Assembly (NCBI RefSeq): GCF_001043115.1
Contig: NZ_LFME01000003.1
Location: forward strand, 1 to 64,000
Length of the DNA stretch: 64,000 bases
Reading direction: 5' to 3'
Origin: Xanthomonas sp. NCPPB 1128
Lineage (GTDB): Bacteria; Pseudomonadota; Gammaproteobacteria; Xanthomonadales; Xanthomonadaceae
Part shown: positions 36,705 to 47,772 of the stretch, in pieces
Layout of the letters: the number at the start of each line of letters is the position of its first letter
How positions within the stretch are numbered: position 1 is the first letter of the stretch
Position numbers and translations under genes: made by a program
Notes under the pieces: generated by a model
What the model saw: the letters and a program-made list of their open reading frames with translations, nothing else
Told to the model about the DNA's origin: nothing
Databases searched by the model: none

Positions 36705-36983
36705 GCGAGGCTCCTGTGGGTGAGTGGAGCGCGGACCATAGGGGAGGCGGCGTTACGGGCTTGTGCTTCTGCGCGACGGCGGAAATGCCCCGCCGCGTCG
36801 TCGCGGATGTGCCGGCGCCGGCGCCGTCATCGGCGAAAAAGACGTCAGCCGCGGCGAATAGCCGCGGCGAATATTCGCGTTTTTTGCTTCCGGCCTATTG
36901 GCGCGGCGTAGCACATGCCCTACATTTCGCCATGCCGACGGGGTCGGCGCGACCCAAACCACCAAATACGGAATCAAGACATC

Positions 36984-37382
36984 ATGGCAAAGACCGCAAA
37001 AAAGGCTGCCCCGAAGAAGGCAGTGAAGAAGGTAGCGACCAAGGCTGCCGCCAAGCCGGCCGCCCCCAAGCCGATCAAGGACGTGCTGAGCAAGTCCGCG
37101 CTCGTGGCGCACATCGCCGAGACCAGCGGCGTGATCGCCAAGGACGTGCGCGCCGTGATGGCCTCGCTGGAGCATGCCGTGGCCGGTTCGGTCAACAAGA
37201 AGGGCGCTGGCTCGTTCACCCTGCCGGGCCTGCTGAAGATCACCGCCGTCAGCGTGCCGGCCAAGCCGAAGCGCAAGGGCATCAATCCGTTCACCAAGGA
37301 AGAGCAGTGGTTCGCTGCCAAGCCGGCCACCACCAAGCTCAAGGTGCGCCCGCTGAAGAAGCTCAAGGACGCCGCGCTCTGA
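36984..37382 (+). CDS. HU-like DNA-binding protein with lysine/alanine-rich N-terminal tail
   Basis: A 132-residue protein. The first about 30 residues are a repetitive Lys/Ala/Pro tail (AKTAKKAAPKKAVKKVA), like eukaryotic H1 or bacterial Hc1/AlgP tails. They are followed by an HU/IHF-type domain (LSKSALVAHIAETSGVIAKDV, SVNKKGAGSFTLPGLLKI, KRKGINPFTKEE). It should bend or compact DNA in the nucleoid. ATG 36984 begins the basic tail; upstream in-frame sequence is not protein-like. The gene is followed by a strong terminator. Confidence 0.88.
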   Translation: MAKTAKKAAPKKAVKKVATKAAAKPAAPKPIKDVLSKSALVAHIAETSGVIAKDVRAVMASLEHAVAGSVNKKGAGSFTLPGLLKITAVSVPAKPKRKGINPFTKEEQWFAAKPATTKLKVRPLKKLKDAAL

Positions 37383-37414
37383 GCAGCGTCGCCTGATCCA
37401 GGCAAGCACACCGA

Positions 37415-37443
37415 CGAGACGGCCCCGGCCGTCTCGTTTTTTT
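37415..37443 (+). terminator. Strong intrinsic terminator of the HU-like gene
   Basis: A 10-bp stem CGAGACGGCC/GGCCGTCTCG (37415-37424 and 37427-37436) is followed immediately by seven T residues (37437-37443). Confidence 0.93.
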
Positions 37444-37524
37444 GCGCGGCCTGCGCGCCCGGGTTGACGGCCCGCTAAGGCTGCGGCCGCTATACCGGTG
37501 CTTCCCTTCGACAGGATCGCGTGC

Positions 37525-38229
37525 ATGAAACTACAGGGCTTTCTCGACCAACTGCTGCAATCGGCGCGGGGCGCCGCCGGCCAGGCCATGGGCAAGACCG
37601 GCAGCGCCGCTCCGACCGCACCGGCGCAGCAGACCGCCGGCGGCCTGGGCGGCCTGCTCAACGCCGACTTCGGCAAGGGAGCCCTCAGCGGCGGCGCACT
37701 CGGCCTGCTGCTCGGCAAACACCGCACCACCCGCAAGCTGGCGACCTACGGCGGCCTGGCCGCGCTGGGGCTGATGGCCTATCGCGCCTACGGCGACTAC
37801 CGACGCCAGCAACTCGGCGCCGCCGCCCCCGAACCGCAGACAGTGGACCGGCTGCCGCCGCTAGAAGTCGAGCAGCACAGCCAAGCGGTGCTGCGCGCGC
37901 TGGTCGGCGCGGCCAAGGCCGATGGCCACCTGGACGAGCACGAACGCCGCCTGATCGAAGGCGAGTTCGCCCGCCTGCACGGCAACGATGCCGACGTGCA
38001 GCAGTGGCTGCATGCGGAACTGGAAAAACCGCTGGATCCGGCCGAGGTGGCGCGCGCATCGACCAGTCCCGAGATGGCCGCCGAAATGTATCTGGCCAGC
38101 CTGCTCGCCGCAGACGAACAGGGCTTCATGGAGCGCAGCTACCTGGACGAACTGGCACGGCAGCTCGGCATCGACGACGCCCTGAAGCAGCGCCTGCAGA
38201 AACAGGCGGCCGCCTTGCACGCGGACTGA
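37525..38229 (+). CDS. DUF533 (YebE-like) membrane-associated protein
   Basis: A 234-residue DUF533 protein. The N-terminal part includes a Gly/Leu-rich hydrophobic stretch (GGLGGLLNADFGKGAL...GALGLLLG). The C-terminal half (about 110-230) is a helical TerB-like domain with the acidic AAKADGHLDEHERRLIEGEF segment, reminiscent of tellurite-resistance proteins. Members are predicted inner-membrane proteins of unknown role. It ends 4 bp before the next gene, so the two are probably co-transcribed. Confidence 0.82.
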   Translation: MKLQGFLDQLLQSARGAAGQAMGKTGSAAPTAPAQQTAGGLGGLLNADFGKGALSGGALGLLLGKHRTTRKLATYGGLAALGLMAYRAYGDYRRQQLGAAAPEPQTVDRLPPLEVEQHSQAVLRALVGAAKADGHLDEHERRLIEGEFARLHGNDADVQQWLHAELEKPLDPAEVARASTSPEMAAEMYLASLLAADEQGFMERSYLDELARQLGIDDALKQRLQKQAAALHAD

Positions 38230-38233
38230 GCGC

Positions 38234-38800
38234 ATGGCCGCGTCGCCCACGCCTTCGCCAGCGCGACGCCTGCGCCGGGAATTGCTGCGCGCGGCGTTGC
38301 TGGCTGTGCTGGCGCTCGGTGCCGCCTGGGCGTGGCGGCATCCGTGGGCGCAGCGCCTGCGCGTCGGCTGGGAGTTGGCGCGGGCGCCGGCGCCGACGGC
38401 GCTGCACATACCGGTCGAAGGCGTGGATCCGCGGCGCGTCGCCGCCACCTTCGGCGCCCCGCGCGGACGCGACCGCCAGCACGCCGGCGTTGACATCTTC
38501 GCCAAGCGCGGCACGCCGGTGGTGGCGGCAACGCGCGGCATCGTCGTCGCCATCGCGGAACGCGGCCTCGGCGGCCGCCAGGTATGGGTGCTCGGCCCGG
38601 CCCGGCAGCGGCACTACTACGCGCACCTGGAAGCCTGGGCGCCCGGGCTGCAGGTCGGCGACCTGGTGGAGCCCGGCGACCCGCTCGGTGCGGTGGGCGA
38701 CAGCGGCAACGCGCGCGGCACGCCCCCGCATCTGCATTACGGCATCTACGCCGAAGGCGGCGCCTACGACCCCTTGCCGCTGCTGCGCGCGGCACGCTGA
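38234..38800 (+). CDS. M23 family metallopeptidase (membrane-anchored LytM-type)
   Basis: A 188-residue protein with an N-terminal membrane anchor (about residues 15-35) and an M23/LytM domain: QHAGVDIF supplies the zinc His and Asp, YYAHLE the third position, and HLHYGIY the final His pair, so the catalytic set looks complete. It would cut peptidoglycan cross-bridges or act as an amidase activator in the periplasm. The Arg-rich N-terminus fits the inside-positive rule. It overlaps no other gene but follows DUF533 by 4 bp. Confidence 0.86.
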   Translation: MAASPTPSPARRLRRELLRAALLAVLALGAAWAWRHPWAQRLRVGWELARAPAPTALHIPVEGVDPRRVAATFGAPRGRDRQHAGVDIFAKRGTPVVAATRGIVVAIAERGLGGRQVWVLGPARQRHYYAHLEAWAPGLQVGDLVEPGDPLGAVGDSGNARGTPPHLHYGIYAEGGAYDPLPLLRAAR

Positions 38801-38894
38801 ACGGATGCACTGGAACAGAGCGTCGCGAGCAGCAGGCTCGTGGCGCCGGCCGACCGCGCCTATCTTGAAGGCACACACCGCGCGCGCCACTGCC

Positions 38895-39194
38895 ATGACT
38901 GCCTCCCAACGCTATCGCGTCACCGTCACCCCGATCCAGGACGACGGCCTGCCCTGCCAGGGCCGCTGCACCATCGAACTGGAGGCGCGCTGCCGGCAGG
39001 ACTGGATGCGCCTGCTCGAAGCAGCGCAGCGCCAGCCCGGACTGCGTGGCGACGAGCGCGCCGCGCTGATCGTCGGCACGCAGTTGCTGCGCGGCCTGGG
39101 CGAGCGCAGCGACAGCGAGGCGCGTGCGCTGCTGGCGCCGCTGCAACCGGCGCTGGACGCCCTGCTGGCACGGCTGGCGCTGCCGGCCGCCTGA
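38895..39194 (+). CDS. DUF3861 domain protein
   Basis: A 99-residue protein that begins YRVTVTPIQDDGLPCQGRC and has a C-terminal helical half (VGTQLLRGLGERSDSEARALLAPL), matching the small DUF3861 family. Function is unknown. The frame is continuous with a longer chance ORF, but ATG 38895 starts the recognisable domain. It follows the M23 gene by about 95 bp. Confidence 0.7.
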   Translation: MTASQRYRVTVTPIQDDGLPCQGRCTIELEARCRQDWMRLLEAAQRQPGLRGDERAALIVGTQLLRGLGERSDSEARALLAPLQPALDALLARLALPAA

Positions 39195-39284
39195 GCGGCA
39201 ACAGGGCGCGCCGCCGGTTCCGCTAATCGCGCATTCACCGGCCACGGTTATGGTGAATTCCTCTCGTTCGCCCAGGGCTTCCCG

Positions 39285-39881
39285 ATGATCTTCCGCAAGT
39301 TCACCCTGCGCGCGGCCGCGCTGCTGGCGCTCGCCGCCGCCACCCAGGTCCAGGCCGAGCCGACGATCCAGGGCCGCCAGGTCAGCGTCGGTGCCGCCGA
39401 CGTGCAGCATTATCTGGACGGCAGCTTCCCGCAGACGCACAAGGCATTGGGCGGGCTGATCAAGATGACCGTGCGCGACCCGAAGCTGAGCTTGCCGCCG
39501 GGCGATCGCCTGAAGATGCAGTTCGACCTGAGCATGTCCACCGGCGGCGGCACGGCAACACCGCTGGGCCAGGTGCTGTTGACCAGCGCGCTGCGCTACG
39601 ACCAGCAGAGCCAGAGCTTCCACCTGCAATCCCCCACTATCGACGACTTCCGCCCGGCCGCCAACGGCGGCAAGCTCGACGCCAACACGCGCGAGCTGCT
39701 CAATGCCTGGCTGGAGGACTATGCGCGCAAGGAGCCGATCTACAAGCTGGATCCGCGCCTGACCGCGATGCTGGGCGACGTGCAGATCCAATCGGCCGGC
39801 GTGGAGAACGGCGCGCTGGTGGTGCGTTTCAACCAGGACATCGGCAAGCTGGTGCCGGCGGGCATGCTTCCCGCGCAGTAA
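39285..39881 (+). CDS. DUF1439 family exported protein
   Basis: A 198-residue protein with a cleavable signal peptide (about residues 1-24, ending VQAE) but no lipobox. The body matches DUF1439 (YceB-like): VQHYLDGSFPQTHKALGGLIKMTVRDPKLSL near residue 40-70 (shown here only in outline) and a C-terminal ENGALVVRF strand. These periplasmic or lipid-anchored proteins have a lipid-binding-like fold; their role is not established. It has its own terminator downstream. Confidence 0.78.
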   Translation: MIFRKFTLRAAALLALAAATQVQAEPTIQGRQVSVGAADVQHYLDGSFPQTHKALGGLIKMTVRDPKLSLPPGDRLKMQFDLSMSTGGGTATPLGQVLLTSALRYDQQSQSFHLQSPTIDDFRPAANGGKLDANTRELLNAWLEDYARKEPIYKLDPRLTAMLGDVQIQSAGVENGALVVRFNQDIGKLVPAGMLPAQ

Positions 39882-39932
39882 TCCACGCAACGGCCAGGGT
39901 GCGGCGGCAGCCGCCACCAGCAGCGCACGTGG

Positions 39933-39962
39933 AAACGGCGGCCTCGGCCGCCGTTTCTGTTT
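39933..39962 (+). terminator. Intrinsic terminator after the DUF1439 gene
   Basis: The stem AAACGGCGGCC/GGCCGCCGTTT (39933-39943 and 39946-39956) is followed by CTGTTTG. It stands between convergent genes and may be used from both sides. Confidence 0.8.
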
Positions 39963-40016
39963 GTATGGTTCTCCTGCGTCGCCACCATCGCGGCGGCACA
40001 GGCGAATCGCCGGGAC

Positions 40017-40562
40017 TCAGCCCAGCGCCTTGGCCACCGCCTGCGCGAAGGCCGGGATATCGTCCGGCTTGCGGCTGGTGATCAGATTGCCGTCAACCAC
40101 CACCTCCTGATCCGCCCAGCGGCCACCGGCATTGGACAGATCGGTCTTCAGCGAAGGCCACGAGGTCACCTGACGGTCGCGCACCAGCCCGCTCTCGGCC
40201 AGCAGCCAGGGGCCATGACAAATCGCCGCCACCGGCTTGCCAGCGCTGGCGAAGGACTGGATGAAAGCGATCGCGGTCGGCTCGGTGCGCAGGTTGTCGG
40301 GATTGATCACCCCACCCGGCAGCACCAGCGCGTCGTAGTCGCCGGCCTGGGCCTGCTGCAGACGCTTGTCCACCGGCACGCTGTCGCCCCAGTCCTTCTT
40401 GTTCCAGCCACGGATGCTGTCGGCATCGCCCGGCGCGATGACGTCGACCTGGGCGCCCCAGGATTCGAGCAGGCGCTTGGGTTCCTGCAGTTCCGACTGT
40501 TCGAAACCGTCGGTGGCCAGGACAGCCACCTGCTTGCCGGCCAGGGAAGGCATTGCGCTCAT
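40017..40562 (-). CDS. DJ-1/PfpI family protein (YhbO/YraA-type)
   Basis: A 181-residue type 1 glutamine amidotransferase-like protein with the catalytic elbow AICHGPW (Cys115-His116), the conserved glutamate in the FEQSEL segment (near residue 24) and DALVLPGGVINPDNLR. Members act as stress-induced hydrolases or deglycases in the cytoplasm; the biochemical role is debated in the family. ATG 40562 is used; an internal ATG three residues on (40553) is equally possible. Confidence 0.88.
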   Translation of the reverse strand: MSAMPSLAGKQVAVLATDGFEQSELQEPKRLLESWGAQVDVIAPGDADSIRGWNKKDWGDSVPVDKRLQQAQAGDYDALVLPGGVINPDNLRTEPTAIAFIQSFASAGKPVAAICHGPWLLAESGLVRDRQVTSWPSLKTDLSNAGGRWADQEVVVDGNLITSRKPDDIPAFAQAVAKALG

Positions 40563-40658
40563 GGGACACTCCTCGAGTAGGGGAGTCCCACCGTAGAAAC
40601 GCGTCGGTGGCAGGGCCGTGAACCGCGCGTCGGCGCGGCGTGCAGGACCAGGATTGGG

Positions 40659-41126
40659 TTAGCGCTTGGGCTGCAGCATGGTGCCGGTGCAGTTCTTGGC
40701 GCCGCAGCGGCATTCCCAGATCTTCTTCAGCCGCGGCGTGTGCCGTTCGGCCAGGGTGATGCCGTAGTTGTAGGTGAGTTCCTCGCCGGGCTTGATGTCG
40801 CGCAGTGCCTCGATCACCACCTTGTCCTTGCGACGGTCCTCGCCCTCGGCCTCGACGATCACCGCCTCGCAGTTCGGTGCGCAGCTGTGGTTGATCCAGC
40901 GCGCGTCGTTGCCCTCGTAGTTGGCGTCGATCACGTAGTCGTCGCTGAGGGTGAACAGGAAGGTATGCCCGGTCTCGACGTCGCCGGCCTCGTCGCGATC
41001 GACCTCGGCGTGGCTGCGGCGGCGGCCCTTGTACTCGATGACCCGCTCGCCTTTCTTGAGCGGCAGCACGGCGAACACGCCGTTGCCATGGATGCGGGAC
41101 TTGCGGGCGGCGATCTTGCGGGGCAT
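40659..41126 (-). CDS. SET-domain protein lysine methyltransferase
   Basis: A 155-residue protein made almost only of a SET domain plus post-SET. The S-adenosylmethionine/lysine-channel motifs are RWINHSCAPNCE (79-82 NHSC) and EELTYNYG (119-122 YNYG). The post-SET zinc cysteines are Cys139, Cys141 and Cys146 in ECRCGAKNC, with a fourth from the NHSC cysteine. SET proteins methylate lysines of histones or other proteins and are uncommon in bacteria. ATG 41126 is the likely start, since the upstream in-frame extension crosses the suf promoter region. The bacterial target is unknown; the HU-like protein with a lysine-rich tail at 36984 is a conceivable one. Confidence 0.9.
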   Translation of the reverse strand: MPRKIAARKSRIHGNGVFAVLPLKKGERVIEYKGRRRSHAEVDRDEAGDVETGHTFLFTLSDDYVIDANYEGNDARWINHSCAPNCEAVIVEAEGEDRRKDKVVIEALRDIKPGEELTYNYGITLAERHTPRLKKIWECRCGAKNCTGTMLQPKR

Positions 41127-41261
41127 GCGGCGATCCGGACAGGAAAGCCTAGATTCTGGCGCACATCGCCCGCGATCCCAAGCCCGTGCCTCCCGGACCG
41201 GCGACCGCGGCCGCTGCGATCCCCCAATCGCCGCGATCGAAAGAAAAGATGAATGGCCCGG

Positions 41262-41290
41262 TTGGACGCTGCGGCGCAAAAGAGTACAAT
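41262..41290 (+). promoter_or_regulatory. Probable sigma-70 promoter of the suf operon
   Basis: TTGGAC (41262-41267), a 17-bp spacer and TACAAT (41285-41290) stand 32 bp before the sufR-like gene. Rrf2 regulators usually control their own operon, so a binding site probably overlaps, but I cannot define it. Confidence 0.65.
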
Positions 41291-41322
41291 TTCGGTCCGC
41301 ATTGAAAAACCACCGCGTCGCC

Positions 41323-41781
41323 ATGCTCCGCGTCACCAAGCTCACCGATTACGCCACCGTCGTGCTGACCGTGCTCGCCGCGCGTCCGAACGAAGTGCTG
41401 AGCGCGACCGAACTGGCCGAACAGGCCGGGCTGGAGCCGCCCACGGTCAGCAAGCTGCTCAAGCCGCTGGCCCAGGCCGGCCTGGTCGAGGGCCTGCGCG
41501 GTGTGCGCGGCGGCTATCGGCTGGCACGCCCGGCCGACGCCATCACCCTGATCCAGATCGTCGAGGCGATGGAAGGTCCGCTGGCGATCACCGAGTGCAG
41601 CCACCACGGCAGCCAGTGCAGCATCGCCCAGACCTGCGGCGTGCGCTCCAATTGGCGGCTGATCAACGACGTGGTCGCCGACGCCCTGCGCGGCGTGACC
41701 CTGGCGCAGATGCTTCACCCCCTCCCCCCCTCCGGCGATCCGAAACGGCGTCCCATTGCCGTGCGGTTCGCGACCACCTGA
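41323..41781 (+). CDS. sufR: Rrf2 family regulator of the suf operon
   Basis: A 152-residue Rrf2 protein with an N-terminal winged helix (LTDYATVVLTVLA, then LSATELAEQAGLEPPTVSKLL). Three cysteines, Cys92, Cys99 and Cys105 (ECSHHGSQC, AQTC), are placed to hold an iron-sulfur cluster. It matches the SUF-system regulators of proteobacteria that sense cluster status and repress the operon. It is the first gene of the operon, 15 bp before sufB. The name is given by position and family; it is not the cyanobacterial SufR. Confidence 0.9.
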   Translation: MLRVTKLTDYATVVLTVLAARPNEVLSATELAEQAGLEPPTVSKLLKPLAQAGLVEGLRGVRGGYRLARPADAITLIQIVEAMEGPLAITECSHHGSQCSIAQTCGVRSNWRLINDVVADALRGVTLAQMLHPLPPSGDPKRRPIAVRFATT

Positions 41782-41796
41782 CCTGTAGGCAGCCCC

Positions 41797-43239
<1,443 letters not shown>

Positions 43240-43383
43240 CAGCGTCGCCCTTCTCCCATCGGGAGAAGGTGGCGCGAAGCGCCGGATGAGGGTACAGGCG
43301 AAGCCTCCTGCACCCGAACGCCGCGAGATGCTTCGCACCGCACCCTCACCCCAACCCCTCTCCCGGTGGGAGAGGGGCTAATC
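43240..43383. repeat. Repeat block between sufB and sufC
   Basis: Two related palindromes, CCCTTCTCCC ATC GGGAGAAGG (about 43249-43269) and CCCCTCTCCC GGT GGGAGAGGGG (about 43355-43377), flank about 85 bp of sequence. The second, with its neighbour CACCCTCACCCCAACC, is the inverse of the copy at 9487-9521. The block splits the suf operon without ending in a T-run. Confidence 0.8.
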
Positions 43384-43405
43384 AAGAATGTTGATGGACT
43401 ATCCC

Positions 43406-44169
<764 letters not shown>

Positions 44170-44173
<4 letters not shown>

Positions 44174-45432
44174 GCGCCCTGCTCGACTCGCTGGCCGCCG
44201 CGTTCCATGGCGATGGCGCGCGCCGCGCGCCGCTGGAGCAAGCGCTGCGCGACGGCCTGCCCGGCACGCGCAGCGAAGCCTGGAAATACACCTCGCTGCG
44301 CGCGCTGGAACGGCGCAGCTTCGCCCCCGCACCGCAGACCGCGCCGGCGGTGGATGCCGCGCTGCTCGACGGTATCCCGGCGCCGCGCCTGGTGTTCGTC
44401 AACGGCCGCGCCAGCGATGCGCTGTCGGACTTGTCCGGCCTGCCGGCCGGGGTGGAACTGCAGCGGCTGTCGACCATCCTGCGCAGCGGCGACGATGCGA
44501 TGCGCTTCCTCGGCCGCCGCTTCGAACGCAGCGACGAGGTGTTCGCCCAACTCAACGCCGCCCTGGCCGACGAAGGCTGTGTGCTGCGGGTGGACGCCGG
44601 CGTGCGCGTGGAACTGCCGCTGCACCTGGTGTTCGTGTCCACCGCCGCCGAGGCCGACCTGGCCTGGCACCACCGCCACCTGATCGAACTGCGCCAGGAC
44701 GCCGCACTGGCGCTGGTCGAGCATCATCTGCATGCCGGCGATGCCGCGCACCTGAGCAACAGCCTGGCGCACGTGCACCTGGCCGCCGGCGCGCAGTTGA
44801 GCCACGCGCGCGTGCAGGACGAGGCGGCCGGCGTCACCGCGCTGCTGCGCACCGATGCGGTGCTGGCGCGCGATGCGCACTATCGGCGCGTGGACCTGGA
44901 ACTGGGCGGCGCGCTGGCCCGGCACGAACTCAACGTGCGCCTGGAGGGCGACAACGCCCGGCTGGTCGCCAACGGCGTGCTGCTCGGCAACGGCCGGCGC
45001 CAGCTCGACACCCGCCTGGGCATCGAGCACATCGCCCGCGACACCGCCTGCGAACTGCTGTGGCGGGGCGTCGCCACCGGGCGCAGCCGCGTGGCCTTCC
45101 ATGGCGGCATCCGGATCCGCCACGGCGCCGACGGCACCGACGCGGCGCTGTCGAACAAGAACCTGCTGTTGTCCGCCGACGCCGAGATCGATACCCAGCC
45201 GGTGCTGGTGATCGATGCCGACGAGGTCAAGGCCGCGCACGGCGCCACCGTCGGCCAGCTCGATGCCAATGCACTGTTCTACCTGCGCTCGCGCGGGCTG
45301 CCGCAGGAACGCGCACAGCAACTGCTGACCGCCGCGTTCTGCCGCGAACCGCTGGGCACGCTGCAACCGGCGCTGAGCGAAGGCCTGCTGGCGCGACTGG
45401 AGCGGGCGCTGAGCGCCGCAGGCGTGGCATGA
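44170..45432 (+). CDS. sufD: Fe-S assembly protein SufD
   Basis: A 420-residue SufD: an N-terminal helical SEAWKYTSLRAL segment, a beta-helix core, and the C-terminal NKNLLLSADAEIDTQPVLVI, VKAAHGATVGQLD and YLRSRGLP motifs shared by SufB and SufD. It forms the SufBC2D complex and helps iron entry. It overlaps sufC by four bases (ATGA) and sufS by four bases, so expression is coupled. Confidence 0.96.
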
Positions 45433-46679
45433 ACGGGCCCGCCGCGCACGCCACCGCGCCACAGGCGCCGGACTGGGACGCGGTCCGCCGCGACTTCCCG
45501 CTGCTGATGCGGGAAGTGCACGGTAAGCCGCTGGTGTACTTCGACAACGCCAACACCGGGCAGAAGCCGCTGCAGGTGATCGCGGCGACCGACGCCTTCT
45601 ACCGCCGCCACAACGCCAACGTCAGCCGCGCGGTGCACGCGCTCGGCAGCGAGGCCACCGAGGCCTACGAGGGCGCAAGGACCCGGCTCGCCAGCTTCCT
45701 CAACGTGCGCGCCGACGAACTGGTGCTGTGCAGCGGCGCCACCTTCGCGCTGAACCTGGTGGCGTACTCGTGGGCATTGCCGCGGCTGCGTGCCGGCGAC
45801 ACCATCCTGGTGTCGCGCATGGAGCACCACGCCAACATCGTGCCCTGGCAACTGGTCGCGCAGCGCACCGGCGCCACGGTCAAGGTCGCCGAGATCACCG
45901 CCGCTGGTGCGCTCGACCTGGACGCGCTGCGCGCGGCGATGACCGCCGACGTCAAGCTGCTGGCCCTGGCCCATGTCTCCAACGTGCTGGGCACGGTCAA
46001 TCCGGTGCGCGAAATCTGCCGCGAGGCGCGCAAGCGCGGCATCGTCAGCGTCATCGACGGCTCGCAGGCCGCCCCGCACCGGCCGCTGGACGTGGCCGCG
46101 ATCGGCTGCGACTTCTATGCCATCACCGGCCACAAGATGTGCGGCCCGACCGGCACCGGCGCACTGTGGGCGCGGCGCGAACACCTGCAGGCCATGCCGC
46201 CGTTCCTGGGCGGCGGCGAGATGATCAAGGAAGTCAGCTTCGACGGCACCGTGTTCAACGACCCGCCGCACAAGTTCGAGGCCGGCACCCCCAACATCGC
46301 CGGCTTCGTCGGCCTCGGCGCGGCGGTGGACTATCTGCAGACGCTCGGGCTGGAGCACGTGGAAGCGCGCGAAACCGAACTGCTGGCGCACCTCACCGAG
46401 GAGCTGCAGCGGATCGACGGCCTGCGCCTGTTCGGCACCGCGCCGGGCAAGGCTGCGGTGGTGTCGTTCCTGATCGAGGGCGCGCACGCCCACGACCTGG
46501 CCACCCTGCTCGACCTGGAAGGCGTGGCCGTGCGTTCCGGCCAGCACTGCGCGCATCCGCTGCTGCAGTTCTACGGCGTCGCCGCCACCTGCCGCGCCTC
46601 GCTGGCGTTCTACAACACGCACGAGGAGATCGAGCGTTTCGTGGCGGCCTTGCGCAAGGTGCGGACGCTGCTGGCGTGA
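45429..46679 (+). CDS. sufS: Cysteine desulfurase SufS
   Basis: A 416-residue class V aminotransferase fold. Lys236 in the TGHKMCGPTG segment binds PLP, and Cys374 in SGQHCAHP is the active-site cysteine that receives sulfur. It supplies persulfide for the SufBCD scaffold. No sufE or sufU gene follows; the next genes are a GNAT acetyltransferase and a Rieske-type protein. A tract of GGGATTGGGG repeats separates sufS from them. Confidence 0.96.
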   Translation: MNGPAAHATAPQAPDWDAVRRDFPLLMREVHGKPLVYFDNANTGQKPLQVIAATDAFYRRHNANVSRAVHALGSEATEAYEGARTRLASFLNVRADELVLCSGATFALNLVAYSWALPRLRAGDTILVSRMEHHANIVPWQLVAQRTGATVKVAEITAAGALDLDALRAAMTADVKLLALAHVSNVLGTVNPVREICREARKRGIVSVIDGSQAAPHRPLDVAAIGCDFYAITGHKMCGPTGTGALWARREHLQAMPPFLGGGEMIKEVSFDGTVFNDPPHKFEAGTPNIAGFVGLGAAVDYLQTLGLEHVEARETELLAHLTEELQRIDGLRLFGTAPGKAAVVSFLIEGAHAHDLATLLDLEGVAVRSGQHCAHPLLQFYGVAATCRASLAFYNTHEEIERFVAALRKVRTLLA

Positions 46680-46680
46680 G

Positions 46681-46760
46681 CGGGGATTGGGCCGTCGGGA
46701 TTGGGGATTGGTAAAAGCACCGCCTTGGCGAATCCCCAATCCCCACTCCCGAATCCCGGC
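46681..46760. repeat. GGGATTGGGG inverted tract after sufS
   Basis: GGGGATTGGG units (46682-46712) and complementary CCCCAATCCCC units (46732-46757) can pair into a large hairpin. It lies directly behind the sufS stop codon and may end or slow part of the suf transcript. Confidence 0.7.
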
Positions 46761-46781
46761 CGCCAGGCTTAAAATCGGCCG

Positions 46782-47318
46782 ATGCACACCCTCACCTTCC
46801 GCACCGCCACCGTCGACGATCTCGACGCCATCGCCGCCCTGGTCACCTCGGCCTATCGTGGCGACAGCAGCCGCGTCGGCTGGACCACCGAAGCCGATCT
46901 GCTCGACGGCAACCGCATCGATCGGGAGGTGCTGCGCGCCGACATCCTGCGCCCGCGCAGCCTGGTGCTGCTGGCCGAACGCGATGGCGAACTGATCGCC
47001 TGCGCGCATGTCGCCGACGACGACGGCGCCGGCTATTTCGGCATGTTCTCGGTGCAGCCGCAGGCGCAGGGCGGCGGCCTGGGCAAGACCGTGCTGGCCG
47101 AGGCCGAGCGCATCGCCTGGCAGGAATGGCAGCTGCCGCTGATGCGGATGACCGTGATCGACCTGCGCGAGGAACTCATCGCCTTCTACGAGCGCCGCGG
47201 CTACCGCCGCACCGGCATCAAGAAGCCGTTTCCGTACGGCGATGCGCGCTTCGGCCAGCCCCGTCGCGACGACCTGCGCTTCGAGGTGCTGGAAAAGCCG
47301 CTGGGCGGTGCCGCATGA
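46782..47318 (+). CDS. GNAT family N-acetyltransferase
   Basis: A 178-residue GNAT protein. The acetyl-CoA binding motif is MFSVQPQAQGGGLGKTVLAEAE (near residue 90-110; core Q-x-x-G-x-G form) with the C-terminal YERRGYRRTGI segment. The target amine is not known. It overlaps the Rieske gene by four bases. Its place at the end of the suf operon is unusual; whether it is read with suf depends on the hairpin between. Confidence 0.84.
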   Translation: MHTLTFRTATVDDLDAIAALVTSAYRGDSSRVGWTTEADLLDGNRIDREVLRADILRPRSLVLLAERDGELIACAHVADDDGAGYFGMFSVQPQAQGGGLGKTVLAEAERIAWQEWQLPLMRMTVIDLREELIAFYERRGYRRTGIKKPFPYGDARFGQPRRDDLRFEVLEKPLGGAA

Positions 47319-47647
47319 GCGGCACCTGGACCTTCGTCTGCGCCGACGGCGAACTGCTGCCCGGCGAAATGAAGACGGTGTGGGACGAGGTGACCGACAC
47401 GCCGATCGTGGTGTTCAACTTCGACGGCCAGTTCTATGCGCTGGAGGACCGCTGCAGCCACGAGGATTACGAACTGTCGCCCGGCACCTTCGATCCCGCC
47501 ACCGGCAGCATCGAGTGCGTGCTGCATGGTGCCCGCTTCGACGTGCGCGACGGCCGCGCGCTGTGCGCGCCCGCCTACGGCCCGGTGCCGAAGTTTCCGG
47601 TGAAGTCCGAGCACGGCGGGTTGTGGACACGCGACGACCGCGGCTGA
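47315..47647 (+). CDS. Rieske-type [2Fe-2S] ferredoxin
   Basis: A 110-residue single-domain Rieske protein. The cluster ligands are Cys47 and His49 (CSH) with Cys68 and His71 (CVLHG); the layout is that of soluble Rieske ferredoxins of dioxygenase systems. It is often found as the last gene of suf operons and could carry electrons or help cluster assembly. It overlaps the GNAT gene by four bases (ATGA). Confidence 0.9.
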   Translation: MSGTWTFVCADGELLPGEMKTVWDEVTDTPIVVFNFDGQFYALEDRCSHEDYELSPGTFDPATGSIECVLHGARFDVRDGRALCAPAYGPVPKFPVKSEHGGLWTRDDRG

Positions 47648-47701
47648 AGGCACTTCCAATAGCGCGCTTTGCCGCGGCCCAGCCGGACACGTCGTTCCTT
47701 C

Positions 47702-47772
47702 GTAGGAGCGGCTTCAGCCGCGACCGGCCTTCCCGGAAAAGCCTGTCGCGGCTGAAACAGTGGGGCTCCGTA
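47702..47772. repeat. Dispersed inverted repeat, copy 4 (decayed)
   Basis: The left arm is intact (GTAGGAGCGGCTTCAGCCGC); the right arm keeps GTCGCGGCTGAA and then diverges (ACAGTGGGGCTCC). It stands about 55 bp after the Rieske gene. Confidence 0.75.
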
